Source: DATBWZ01 sp036514535
Lineage (GTDB): Bacteria; JAMCPX01; DATBWZ01
DNA length: 31,508 nt
Reading direction: 5' to 3'
NCBI GenBank assembly: GCA_036514535.1
Contig: DATBWZ010000126.1
Coordinates: 1 to 31,508 of the forward strand
The notes beneath the pieces are model-generated. The model saw only the letters and a program-made list of their open reading frames with translations. It was not told the DNA's origin and did no database searches. Positions 15,749 to 23,061 of the stretch are shown piece after piece. A program made the position numbers and the translations under genes. The stretch's first letter is position 1. Each line of letters begins with the position of its first letter.

Positions 15749-15766
15749 TGAATGAATCTTCATTCA
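15749..15766. promoter_or_regulatory. FadR-like operator (18-bp palindrome)
   Basis: TGAATGAA-TC-TTCATTCA: perfect 8-bp arms around two bases. From memory the Bacillus FadR site consensus is TGAATGAMTANTCATTCA, and this matches at 17 of 18 positions. It overlaps the last base of the -10 box and the predicted transcription start of the tetR-etf operon, an ideal repressor position. Confidence 0.8.
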
Positions 15767-15794
15767 GTTTATTTAGCATCAGAAAAATTGTCAA
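15766..15794 (-). promoter_or_regulatory. Promoter of tetR-etfBA operon
   Basis: Minus strand TTGACA (15789-15794), 17-bp spacer, TAAACT (15766-15771). The predicted start falls in the middle of the palindromic operator. The remaining noncoding stretch to 15935 shows nothing convincing. Confidence 0.7.
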
Positions 15795-15935
15795 GGAAAT
15801 TTTTTATGGCTTTCTTTTAAGTTTTCTGTAATACCTATCTGATTTATTATACCCTCCTTCTTTGCGAGATGGAGGAGGCTATCTGTTAAGGAGTGAAATA
15901 TTCAAGGAGATTGGCCCGGAATGCAGCCTCATAAA

Positions 15936-16370
15936 TCAATCCTCTTTACCTTCGGGCAGATTATTATCTTTTTCCAAGATATCATTTATTATATCATCCT
16001 CAAAAACCCTTGTCCCTCTCTCCTTTTTTATAAATGCTTCTATATATTTTTTGCTACGATCATCAAGGTTCACGAATTTAACACCCATTCCAGGGACCAG
16101 ATTGAGGTCGGGCGTGCCCGGGATGTATTGCTGTGCCCACATCACTTTCCCCTTTACCTCAATAAGTTTTATTGCTCCAGGAAGCCTGAACTTCAGATCA
16201 AGCGTTGTATCCATAGGCATTGGAGTGGTTGTTTGTATTAAAACACCGCCTTCGCTAAGATCAGTGGAATAGTCAACCACAAAATCCTTCGTCCCCTCTG
16301 TGGCATAAAGCACAGGAATACAGATTAAACGCCTCGGAATCCGCTGAGATGCGTCTTTATTCTTCTTCAT
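15936..16370 (-). CDS. PilZ domain protein (TIGR02266-like)
   Basis: A 144-aa protein. Seen: SQRIPRRLICIPVLYAT with the RxxxR-type motif (Arg10, Arg14), DYSTDLSEGGVLIQT carrying the D/NxSxxG motif, LDLKFRLPGAIKLIEVKGKVMWAQQ and PGMGVKFVNLDDRSKKYIEAFI. Both c-di-GMP contact motifs are intact, unlike the PilZ protein at 10700-11188. The style (LSEGGVLIQTTTPMPMDTTLDLKF) matches the TIGR02266 group common in myxobacteria-like and related bacteria. It starts 3 nt after the yjbQ stop and is read from the yjbQ promoter. The acidic, helical tail (RVFEDDIINDILEKDNN) has no known function. Target process unknown. Confidence 0.82.
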   Translation of the reverse strand: MKKNKDASQRIPRRLICIPVLYATEGTKDFVVDYSTDLSEGGVLIQTTTPMPMDTTLDLKFRLPGAIKLIEVKGKVMWAQQYIPGTPDLNLVPGMGVKFVNLDDRSKKYIEAFIKKERGTRVFEDDIINDILEKDNNLPEGKED

Positions 16371-16373
16371 TCA

Positions 16374-16772
16374 TCATTTCTCGCTTATTATTTTTACCAG
16401 AACGCTCCTTGTTCTGGGTCCGTCAAACTCACAGAAAAATATGGATTGCCATGTACCGAGAACTGGTTTTCCGTTCTCAACCAATATGGTCTGACTCGCT
16501 CCTATAAGGCTTGCCTTGATGTGTGCGTCCGAATTTCCCTCTGTGTGCAGATACTTGTTATCCGCAGGCACAACTTTATTAAGTATGTTAGTTAGATCCT
16601 CCTTAACAGCCGGATCTGAATTTTCGTTTATTGTAATCGCGGATGTTGTGTGGGGCACATAAATAGTGCAGATACCCCTTAGAACCCCGCTGTCCCTGAT
16701 TGCCTGGCGGATCAATGCGGTTATATCAGATATTTCAATACGGTTTGTAGTGACAATACTCAGTCTCTTCAT
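16374..16772 (-). CDS. yjbQ: YjbQ/UPF0047 family protein (secondary thiamine-phosphate synthase-like)
   Basis: A 132-aa protein, normal for the family. Seen: CTIYVPHTTSAITINEN, KYLHTEGNSDAHIKASLIG and LGTWQSIFFCEFDGPRTR, the three conserved blocks that form the metal-binding active site of YjbQ trimers. E. coli YjbQ has weak thiamine-phosphate synthase activity, but the physiological role is unsettled. TGGAGG before the ATG supports the start. A good promoter (16797-16825) precedes it, divergent from the homocysteine methyltransferase/MTHFR gene. It is cotranscribed with a PilZ gene. Confidence 0.93.
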   Translation of the reverse strand: MKRLSIVTTNRIEISDITALIRQAIRDSGVLRGICTIYVPHTTSAITINENSDPAVKEDLTNILNKVVPADNKYLHTEGNSDAHIKASLIGASQTILVENGKPVLGTWQSIFFCEFDGPRTRSVLVKIISEK

Positions 16773-16796
16773 TATGCCTCCAGAGAATTTTTAGTT

Positions 16797-16825
16797 AATA
16801 TATCACAGAAGAATTAAATTTTCAA
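16797..16825 (-). promoter_or_regulatory. Promoter of yjbQ-pilZ operon
   Basis: Minus strand TTGAAA (16820-16825), 17-bp spacer, TATATT (16797-16802). The leader before the ATG at 16772 carries a TGGAGG ribosome site. Confidence 0.6.
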
Positions 16826-16836
16826 ATCAATATAAC

Positions 16837-16865
16837 TTGAAAATTTTTTTCAAAAATTGTAAAGT
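16837..16865 (+). promoter_or_regulatory. Promoter of homocysteine methyltransferase/MTHFR gene
   Basis: TTGAAA (16837-16842), 17-bp spacer, TAAAGT (16860-16865), with only 7 nt to the ATG at 16873 and no Shine-Dalgarno. The -35 begins in a TTGAAAA-TTT-TTTTCAA inverted repeat (16837-16853). Divergent from, and about 11 bp from, the yjbQ -35 box. Confidence 0.45.
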
Positions 16866-16872
16866 TTATTTC

Positions 16873-18714
16873 ATGAAAGCAAAGTTTCTTGATACGCTTA
16901 ATGAAAGGGTAATACTCTGCGATGGCGCAATGGGGACGGAGATATACCGCCGCGGGGTGTTTATCAATCAATGCTATGAAAATCTGAACATTGCAAATCC
17001 TGCACTGATAAAGGAGATCCACGAAGATTATGTGCGGGCGGGTTCTGAGGTTATAGAGACAAATACATTTGGCGCAAACCGGATAAAACTGCAAAAGTTC
17101 GGATTGGAGGACAGGGTCGGAGAGATTAATGTAAAGGGCGTTGAGTTAGCCCGCCGCGCAGCAGGCGAGGCCTGCTGGATTGCCGGATCTGTTGGCCCAA
17201 CAGGAAGAGAGATTGCGCCAATCGGAATACTTCCCGAGGAGGAGGCACGAAGTGCCTTCAAAGAGCAAATTTCAGCCCTTGTTGGAGCCGGGATTGACAT
17301 TCTGTTCCTTGAGACTTTTACAAACATCAGGGAGTTGGAGATTGCTTACCTCGCAGCAAGGGAATCCAGCAGAGACATTCCTATTGCCGCACAGGTTGCT
17401 TTCAGGTACTTCGGCGAGGGAAAATTTGCAGGACCAACACCCGATGAGACCGCAAAAATCATTGAAACATGGGACGTGCAGATCATGGGGACAAATTGCG
17501 GCAATGGCCCGAGGGGAATCCTTGACTGCGTGGAAAAAATGGCCGCAAATCTCAAAACTAAAAAGCTCTCCGCAATGCCAAACGCCGGGTTGCCGGAAGT
17601 CGTGCGCGGAATGACAATCTACATGACTACTCCCGAATATTTTGCCGAGTACATAAGAAGAATGATCCAAAAGAATGTAACCGTAGTCGGCGGATGCTGC
17701 GGAATCAGGCCCGAGCACATAAAAGAAGCAAACAAGTTTATCCGTTCAATCACCCCCAGAAAGGTAATTGAGTTTATTGAAAAAAAAGATGAGAATGTAG
17801 CGATAGAGGAGCCTGTTCCCATTGGGAAAAGAACGCCCTTTGGAGAAAAGCTCAACAAAAAATTTCTGATAAGCGTGGAGATAGACCCTCCCCATGGATT
17901 AAACCCGGGAAAGGCAGTAGAAGCCGTAAAATTACTGCACGCCAACGGAGTGGATGCGGTTAATATCGCCGATGGCCCAAGAGCTGTAGCAAGGATGAGC
18001 GCCATTGCTCTTGGAATTTTCCTGAGAGATATCGGCATTGATATAATTATTCACTACGCTTGCAGGGACAGGAACCTGCTCGGAATCCAGATGGATCTTA
18101 TCGGCGCAAATGCGCTGGGCATCAGGAACCTGCTTGCAGTTACCGGAGATCCGCCGAAGATGGGAAATTATCCGGATGCAACCGCCGTTTTTGATATTGA
18201 CTCCATAGGGCTTATCCGGCTCGTGCAAAATCTCAATCGTGGGCTGGATTTTGCCAGCAAACCGCTCGGGGACAAAACATCGTTCGTTGTGGGATCCGGA
18301 TTCAATCCCGGGGCTATAAATATTGATCTTGAAGCAGAAAGATTCCTAAATAAAACCGAAGCTGGAGCAGAATTCTTTTTTACTCAGCCTGTTTATGATC
18401 CGGAATTGCTGGAAAACTTTTTGAAAAAAATTAAAAATTCCAGAGAGGTCCCCATATTCGCTGGTATACTGCCTCTGGCAAGCTACAGAAACGCAGAGTT
18501 CCTTCATAATGAGGTGCCTGGAATGCAGATACCTGCATCTATAATGAAAAGGATGGCTTCAGCAAACACAAAAGATGCCCAGCGAAAAGAAGGAATTCTT
18601 ATAGCCCAAGAAGCACTAAAAAGCGCAATAAAACTCCCAAGGGTTAAAGGGGCATACATATTCCCGTCACTTGGTCACTATGAGTCAGTAATTGAAATAA
18701 TGAAAGTGTTGTAA
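16873..18714 (+). CDS. Bifunctional homocysteine S-methyltransferase / methylenetetrahydrofolate reductase
   Basis: A 613-aa fusion. Residues about 1-290 are a homocysteine S-methyltransferase: LCDGAMGTEIYRRG at the start, ETNTFGANRIKL, and zinc ligands Cys209 (GTNCGNGP) and Cys275/Cys276 (VGGCCGI). Residues about 320-610 are an MTHFR (MetF) barrel: LISVEIDPPHG, DAVNIADGPRAVARM, HYACRDRNLLGIQ, LLAVTGDPPKMGNYPDA, FFTQPVYDPELLENF. This matches YitJ-type bifunctional proteins that make methyl-THF and use the Hcy methyltransferase half for methionine supply. I chose ATG 16873, where homology begins, over an upstream TTG inside the promoter. It is followed after 2 nt by mobA. There is no B12-binding domain, so it is not full-length MetH. 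Confidence 0.92.
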   Translation: MKAKFLDTLNERVILCDGAMGTEIYRRGVFINQCYENLNIANPALIKEIHEDYVRAGSEVIETNTFGANRIKLQKFGLEDRVGEINVKGVELARRAAGEACWIAGSVGPTGREIAPIGILPEEEARSAFKEQISALVGAGIDILFLETFTNIRELEIAYLAARESSRDIPIAAQVAFRYFGEGKFAGPTPDETAKIIETWDVQIMGTNCGNGPRGILDCVEKMAANLKTKKLSAMPNAGLPEVVRGMTIYMTTPEYFAEYIRRMIQKNVTVVGGCCGIRPEHIKEANKFIRSITPRKVIEFIEKKDENVAIEEPVPIGKRTPFGEKLNKKFLISVEIDPPHGLNPGKAVEAVKLLHANGVDAVNIADGPRAVARMSAIALGIFLRDIGIDIIIHYACRDRNLLGIQMDLIGANALGIRNLLAVTGDPPKMGNYPDATAVFDIDSIGLIRLVQNLNRGLDFASKPLGDKTSFVVGSGFNPGAINIDLEAERFLNKTEAGAEFFFTQPVYDPELLENFLKKIKNSREVPIFAGILPLASYRNAEFLHNEVPGMQIPASIMKRMASANTKDAQRKEGILIAQEALKSAIKLPRVKGAYIFPSLGHYESVIEIMKVL

Positions 18715-18716
18715 AA

Positions 18717-19301
18717 ATGATCTATTATCGTGTAAGCGGAGCCATACTCGCTGGCGGAAAAAGTTCAAGGCTCGGCAGGCCCAAGCAATTTCTGGAGATA
18801 GAAGGGAAAAGGCTCATAGACAGACAGGTTGAATTGTTCATGTCAATGTTCCGCGAAACCATTGTAGTATGCAAATCTGTATCCCCTTTTCTTGACCAGC
18901 CCTGCACGATCGTTAAGGACATTATTGAGCATTCAAGCCCGCTAGCGGGAATATATACGGGGTTAAAAAGTTGCAGAGGCAGCGGGATTTTTGTGGCCGC
19001 TTGCGATATGCCCTATCTGAAAAAAGAATTAATTGAACAGATTCTCGTTTATTCGGAGGATTATGATGTGGTGGTACCACAATTATCCACTGGTTTTGAA
19101 CCACTTCACGCATTCTACTCAAAAAACTGCTTAAGCTGGATCGAGAAATTGTTTGAAGAACAATCTTTTAGGATATACGATCTTTACAAAAAAATCAGAG
19201 CAAAACACATAGTAGAAGAAGATCTGCTAAAAATTGACCCGACATTAAACTCATTCACAAATATTAATACTGAAGAAGATTTGAACAAATTAAAGTCTTA
19301 A
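18717..19301 (+). CDS. mobA: Molybdenum cofactor guanylyltransferase
   Basis: A 194-aa nucleotidyltransferase that attaches GMP to molybdopterin to form the MGD cofactor of DMSO-reductase-family enzymes. Seen: GAILAGGKSSRLGRPKQF at the N-terminus (GTP-binding loop, LAGGxSxRxGxxK), SSPLAGIYTGLKSCRG, VAACDMPYL with the metal-binding Asp, and FEPLHAFYSKNCL. Length is normal. It starts 2 nt after the preceding stop and so is cotranscribed with the methyltransferase/MTHFR gene. The organism should therefore have at least one MGD enzyme elsewhere. It is convergent with the tonB-like gene, 4 nt apart. Confidence 0.9.
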   Translation: MIYYRVSGAILAGGKSSRLGRPKQFLEIEGKRLIDRQVELFMSMFRETIVVCKSVSPFLDQPCTIVKDIIEHSSPLAGIYTGLKSCRGSGIFVAACDMPYLKKELIEQILVYSEDYDVVVPQLSTGFEPLHAFYSKNCLSWIEKLFEEQSFRIYDLYKKIRAKHIVEEDLLKIDPTLNSFTNINTEEDLNKLKS

Positions 19302-19305
19302 CCCA

Positions 19306-20076
19306 CTACTGAACAACGGTATATCCGAGTATATACTCAAACAATGCCGAGATGGTAATCTCTTTTTCATGCCATTCTTCCGGAAAGGGAGGGTATGGAG
19401 ATGCCCTTGTTACAGCATCCACAGCAGCGTTATCAAGTATTTTGGAACCAGAACTTTTAACAATCTTTATATCCTTAAGTTGACCTGTCGCAATAACCGT
19501 AAACGTTAAAACAAGGGAGCCCTGCTCTCCGCGTTGAATGGCAATAACCGGATAAATAAATGTAAGATCAATCTGCCTCTTTATTTTAGTAACGTATGAA
19601 ACATACTTCAGCTCGGTAGTATTAAGGCTGATAATCTTTGATGGCTCAGCGTCTGCATTGGTCCCGGGATTGAAATCCCTGGCAAGCTTATTTATCAATT
19701 CGTGGGACGGCAGGAGCTGCTTTATATCGTATGGTTTAGTTTTTGTTGTTCCTTTTTCATATTTATTTTCTGGTAGTTGTTTATCTGTTTCTTCTATCCG
19801 ATGGGGGGGGGTTATATAAGCAAGATCCCGGTTCATCACCCCGCTCGGGCTTGAAGCATCCCGCAGCAGCCGCAGCTCTTTATCCGTCCTGTGGGTCTCA
19901 TCGGCAAACCTTTCTGCGGCAGGCAACCTTTGTTCCGGAAGCCTTTCCAATACAATAGGCTCATCCCTCTTAAAATGCCTCTGTGGCAGACGGAGGGTTA
20001 CAAAGAGCAACAGGATTGCATGTATAATCAGGGAAATGACGAGAAAGTGGGTGAATCTCACAGTGCCGGTTTTCAT
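19306..20076 (-). CDS. TonB-family energy transducer
   Basis: A 256-aa protein with a short cytoplasmic N-terminus, one membrane anchor (about 9-30, THFLVISLIIHAILLLFVTL), a charged Pro-rich periplasmic linker (about 35-150) and a C-terminal TonB domain (about 170-250: YPVIAIQRGEQGSLVLTFTV, IKIVKSSGSKILDNAAVDAV, ASPYPPFPEEW). It transmits proton-motive force from ExbBD to outer-membrane transporters, so the cell is diderm. No exbB or exbD is adjacent. ATG 20076 lies 6 nt after an extended -10 box, so the mRNA is predicted to be leaderless. TolA-like function cannot be excluded, but the terminal domain fits TonB. Confidence 0.87.
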   Translation of the reverse strand: MKTGTVRFTHFLVISLIIHAILLLFVTLRLPQRHFKRDEPIVLERLPEQRLPAAERFADETHRTDKELRLLRDASSPSGVMNRDLAYITPPHRIEETDKQLPENKYEKGTTKTKPYDIKQLLPSHELINKLARDFNPGTNADAEPSKIISLNTTELKYVSYVTKIKRQIDLTFIYPVIAIQRGEQGSLVLTFTVIATGQLKDIKIVKSSGSKILDNAAVDAVTRASPYPPFPEEWHEKEITISALFEYILGYTVVQ

Positions 20077-20082
20077 AATTTT

Positions 20083-20091
20083 ATTATATCA
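20083..20091 (-). promoter_or_regulatory. Extended -10 promoter of tonB-like gene
   Basis: Minus strand TGATATAAT (TGn + TATAAT, -10 at 20083-20088), exactly 6 nt before the ATG at 20076. No clear -35 at 17 bp, as expected for an extended -10 promoter. Confidence 0.65.
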
Positions 20092-20096
20092 CAAAA

Positions 20097-20124
20097 TTGC
20101 AAAAAAATTCCCGGGTGTTAAAAT
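20097..20124 (+). promoter_or_regulatory. Extended -10 promoter of amidase-rph operon
   Basis: TTGCAA (20097-20102), 16-bp spacer, TGTTAAAAT (TGn + TAAAAT at 20119-20124), exactly 6 nt before the ATG at 20131. No Shine-Dalgarno. It mirrors the divergent tonB-like promoter in the same 54-bp gap. Confidence 0.6.
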
Positions 20125-20130
20125 ATCCGT

Positions 20131-21243
20131 ATGAAAATAATGCTGCTGCTTATTGCCTTAGGGAACACCGCGGTAAATGATAAAATGATTGTAATCAGAA
20201 TTCCCTCAGCAGATCCTGTAATTGTTGCTGTAGCAATGGAGAAAGACGGCGCTCCATACATAAGCCTTGACGACCTTAGCGCATCTATGGGCGAAAGATT
20301 GAAAATCCATTCGGATAAGAAAAGGCATAAGATCTCTGTTAATGGGAAAACAGCATACATCTTTGAGGATAGCAGGCAGATAATCACAGATAAAGAGGTG
20401 TTTTCGGAGACCATGCCGGTTAGCTGCGGTTCCTCCCTCTGTGTTCCTGTTGATTCATTGAATATTGTGCTGTCCTATATATTATTTGCAGAAGCGAGGC
20501 TACTGGAAATTGAAAATATTCCACCAGAAACATTTCACGGAATAATAAATGAGCCCCGATTAACAACCCCACAGAAACCAAGCATTCTTATTGATCCAGG
20601 ACATGGCGGGGATGATCCCGGAACCGCAAGCAACACAGGGCTGAGGGAAAAAGACATTGTCCTGGATATAGCCAAGGCCATGGGGGAAATTCTTGGCAAT
20701 TATGGCATTGATGTCATTTATACAAGAACCGATGATAACACCCTGCCCCTCCCTTACAGGGTTGGAATTGCGAACGGAAGCAATGCGCTTCTTTTCATAA
20801 GCATTCATGCAAATTTCTCCCGAAATAATCTGGCAAAGGGCTTTGAGGTATTTTTTCTGAGCTCTGAGCCAAGCGACGAAGAGACATTCAGTCTGGTTGA
20901 ACGCGAAAATACGGGCGCAGATGGGGAACAGGGGATTAACATTGTGCAGGCAATTGCTGAGGCGGTGGAAAGGACATCCATTGTAACAGCAAGCAAAAGC
21001 CTTGCTGAAACAGTATACGTTGAGGCAGAAAAAACGCTTGATACAAAGAGAGGATTGAAACAGGCGCCATTCTATATACTCTCTGGCACCAGAAAGCCGG
21101 GGATATTGGTGGAGATAGGATTCCTCTCAAACGATGAAGAGGCAAAGCTTCTTGAAGATTATAAATATCGGGAAATAGTTGCAGATGTTTTATGCCGTGG
21201 TATATTGAACTTTGTAAATAAGATTTCCGGGGGAATATTATGA
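20131..21243 (+). CDS. N-acetylmuramoyl-L-alanine amidase (Amidase_3/AmiC type)
   Basis: A 370-aa zinc amidase that cleaves the lactyl-amide bond of peptidoglycan, probably in the periplasm (septum splitting). The catalytic domain covers about 150-370: LIDPGHGGDDPG (zinc ligand His158), LREKDIVLDIAKAM with the second ligand Glu, DVIYTRTDD, LFISIHANFS (His ligand) and GILVEIGFLSN with the catalytic Glu. The N-terminal ~130 residues form a separate beta-rich part (YISLDDLSASMGERLKI, LCVPVDSLN) resembling the copper-amine-oxidase-like/AMIN-type wall-targeting domains; that part is less certain. The hydrophobic start MKIMLLLIALGNTAV is a short, weak signal peptide. The stop overlaps the rph start (ATGA). 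Confidence 0.87.
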   Translation: MKIMLLLIALGNTAVNDKMIVIRIPSADPVIVAVAMEKDGAPYISLDDLSASMGERLKIHSDKKRHKISVNGKTAYIFEDSRQIITDKEVFSETMPVSCGSSLCVPVDSLNIVLSYILFAEARLLEIENIPPETFHGIINEPRLTTPQKPSILIDPGHGGDDPGTASNTGLREKDIVLDIAKAMGEILGNYGIDVIYTRTDDNTLPLPYRVGIANGSNALLFISIHANFSRNNLAKGFEVFFLSSEPSDEETFSLVERENTGADGEQGINIVQAIAEAVERTSIVTASKSLAETVYVEAEKTLDTKRGLKQAPFYILSGTRKPGILVEIGFLSNDEEAKLLEDYKYREIVADVLCRGILNFVNKISGGIL

Positions 21244-21956
21244 TACGAAGAGGAAATAGAAAAACAGATGAAATAAGAAAACCTAAAATTGAGACAAAAT
21301 TTATAAAACATGCAGAGGGTTCCGCATTGGTAGAGATGGGGGATACAAAGTTAATATGCACTGCTACAGTCATTGATGGCGTGCCTGACTTCCTGAAGAA
21401 TACCGGCCGGGGATGGGTAACAGCAGAGTATTCCATGCTTCCCAGGGCAACCTCGCAGAGAAAACCCAGGGAGTCCACCAGAGGCAAGCAGGACGGAAGG
21501 TCGCAGGAGATTCAGAGGATAATAGGAAGGGCATTGCGGGCAGTAGTTAATTTCAGGGCGCTGGGAGAAAGAACGCTCTGGATAGATTGCGATGTCTTTC
21601 AGGCAGACGGAAGCACAAGAACAGCGTCCATAACCGGAGGATTTATTGCCCTGAAAGAATCCGTTAATTATCTCCTTAAAAATCACGTAATTATAGATGA
21701 TCCCCTGCTGGACTCTGTAGCCGCAGTAAGTGTAGGTATTGTTGACGGCGAACATCTCCTTGACCTGGACTACAATGAGGATTCTCACGCAGAGGTTGAT
21801 CTTAATGTTGTGATGACAGGCGCACAAAAGATTGTTGAGGTGCAGGGAACTGCGGAACAATCCCCTTTCACCATAGAGCAGCTGACAGCCCTGATTGATC
21901 TTGCAAAAAAAGGAATTAAGGAACTGACAGAACATCAGCGGATTGCTCTTTCTTGA
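21240..21956 (+). CDS. rph: Ribonuclease PH
   Basis: A 238-aa phosphorolytic 3'-5' exoribonuclease that trims tRNA 3' ends, forming a hexameric ring. Seen: GSALVEMGDTKLICTATV, GRGWVTAEYSMLPRATSQR, SQEIQRIIGRALRAVVNF with the phosphate-site Arg residues, ALGERTLWIDCDVFQADGSTRTASITG, and LLDLDYNEDSHAEVDLNVVMTG with the metal-binding acidic cluster. The ATG overlaps the amidase stop by 4 nt (ATGA), so translation is coupled. The TGA stop is embedded in the TTGACA -35 box of the hrcA promoter. No RdgB/HAM1 gene follows, unlike many genomes. Confidence 0.95.
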   Translation: MIRRGNRKTDEIRKPKIETKFIKHAEGSALVEMGDTKLICTATVIDGVPDFLKNTGRGWVTAEYSMLPRATSQRKPRESTRGKQDGRSQEIQRIIGRALRAVVNFRALGERTLWIDCDVFQADGSTRTASITGGFIALKESVNYLLKNHVIIDDPLLDSVAAVSVGIVDGEHLLDLDYNEDSHAEVDLNVVMTGAQKIVEVQGTAEQSPFTIEQLTALIDLAKKGIKELTEHQRIALS

Positions 21957-21982
21957 CAATTTTTAATACAGTATTATATAAT
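21953..21982 (+). promoter_or_regulatory. Promoter of hrcA-grpE-dnaK-dnaJ operon
   Basis: TTGACA (21953-21958) overlapping the rph stop codon, 18-bp spacer, TATAAT (21977-21982). It looks like a housekeeping promoter. No CIRCE repeat (TTAGCACTC-N9-GAGTGCTAA) is visible here or elsewhere in the window. AGGA precedes the ATG at 21999. Confidence 0.65.
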
Positions 21983-21998
21983 AAAAAGATAGGATTAA

Positions 21999-23045
21999 AT
22001 GAAAATTACTATTAAAACAAACACAGATACCCTCTCGGGGAGAGAGGAACGGATACTTTACACAATAGTGGAGAATTACATCCGCACCGGCAGTGAAGCG
22101 GGTTCGGCCACAATAGCAAGGAACAGCCACATAAATATGAGTTCTGCAACTGTGAGAAATGTCATGTCTGATCTGGAAGGCAAAGGTTACATAAAAAAAC
22201 CGCATACTTCCGCAGGCAGGCTTCCAACCCTCACAGGGTTCAGATACTACATAAATTCCTTGCTGAAAAACATTATGCCGCCTGTTGAAGAACGCATATT
22301 TATACGAAAGATGATTGTGCCATTCAGAAATGAACCCCGTCTTATGTTTAGGGAAATACCAAAAATTCTTTCAATTATATCAAATTATGCCTGCCTGCTC
22401 CTTGCTCCACCGGTGGATAATACAAGCCTGAAGCAGATTGAACTGATTAAGTTAAGGGATGAAAGGCTTCTTGCTATTCTTATTTCCGAAAGCGGAGATA
22501 TAAGCCATATTCCTATGACAATAAAAAATTCAATAACCCAGAAAGAGCTGAATAGCGCTGCTTCGTACTTCAACAAAAGATTCAGGGGCATGTCCATAAA
22601 CGAAGCAAGAAAACTGTTGATTAATGAACTTGAACAGGAAAAACTGCTGGTAGATTCATTAATCCAGTCTGATATTGAAAATGCCGAAAATGAAAAGAAT
22701 GCCCGGATGGATTCCATTTACATGGAAGGGCAGAACAAAATGCTGTTCCAGCCGGAGTTTTCCGATATAGAGAAGGTACGGAGATTTCTGGGAATACTTG
22801 ATGAAAAGTTTATCCTGATTCAACTCTTTGACAAGATTATGAAATCCGGACATCTTAATATAATGCTGGGTGCCGAGTCCGGAGTAGACGGCTTTCAGGA
22901 CTGCGCTCTTGTAGCAAAACCATACAACACGGCTGACAGGCCTATTGGAGCCGTAGCTGTGGTTGGGCCGCTGAGGATGGACTATTCAAGGGCTGTTCCG
23001 CTCGTTGAGTTTACTTCTAATCTGATTTCTGAACTGATGGTATAG
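21999..23045 (+). CDS. hrcA: Heat-inducible transcription repressor HrcA
   Basis: A 348-aa repressor of class I heat-shock genes. Seen: the N-terminal winged helix (about 12-90): LSGREERILYTIVENYIRTG, GSATIARNSHINMSSATVRNVMSDLEGKGYIKKPHTSAGRLPT, GFRYYIN. The C-terminal GAF-like ligand/dimer domain ends with ALVAKPYN and IGAVAVVGPLRMDYSRAVPLVEFTSNLISELM, all typical. First gene of the chaperone operon with grpE-dnaK-dnaJ. HrcA normally binds CIRCE; none is seen in the short 42-bp upstream gap, so its target may lie elsewhere (for example groESL) or it may bind a diverged site. Confidence 0.95.
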   Translation: MKITIKTNTDTLSGREERILYTIVENYIRTGSEAGSATIARNSHINMSSATVRNVMSDLEGKGYIKKPHTSAGRLPTLTGFRYYINSLLKNIMPPVEERIFIRKMIVPFRNEPRLMFREIPKILSIISNYACLLLAPPVDNTSLKQIELIKLRDERLLAILISESGDISHIPMTIKNSITQKELNSAASYFNKRFRGMSINEARKLLINELEQEKLLVDSLIQSDIENAENEKNARMDSIYMEGQNKMLFQPEFSDIEKVRRFLGILDEKFILIQLFDKIMKSGHLNIMLGAESGVDGFQDCALVAKPYNTADRPIGAVAVVGPLRMDYSRAVPLVEFTSNLISELMV

Positions 23046-23061
23046 AAGATTGTATTTGAAA

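Noticed and set aside
15853..15877. CCTCC ... GGAGG pairing as a terminator for the yjbQ-pilZ operon
   Set aside because: Only 5 bp pair over a large loop and no T run follows on the minus strand.
15862..15935. Plus-strand reading RDGGGYLLRSEIFKEIGPE as a possible gene fragment (glycosyltransferase-like)
   Set aside because: It is short, has no start with a ribosome site, continues into the antisense of the PilZ gene, and the resemblance is too weak to support a call.
21957..21998. CIRCE element before hrcA
   Set aside because: Looked for TTAGCACTC and GAGTGCTAA on both strands in this gap and the neighbouring genes and saw neither.
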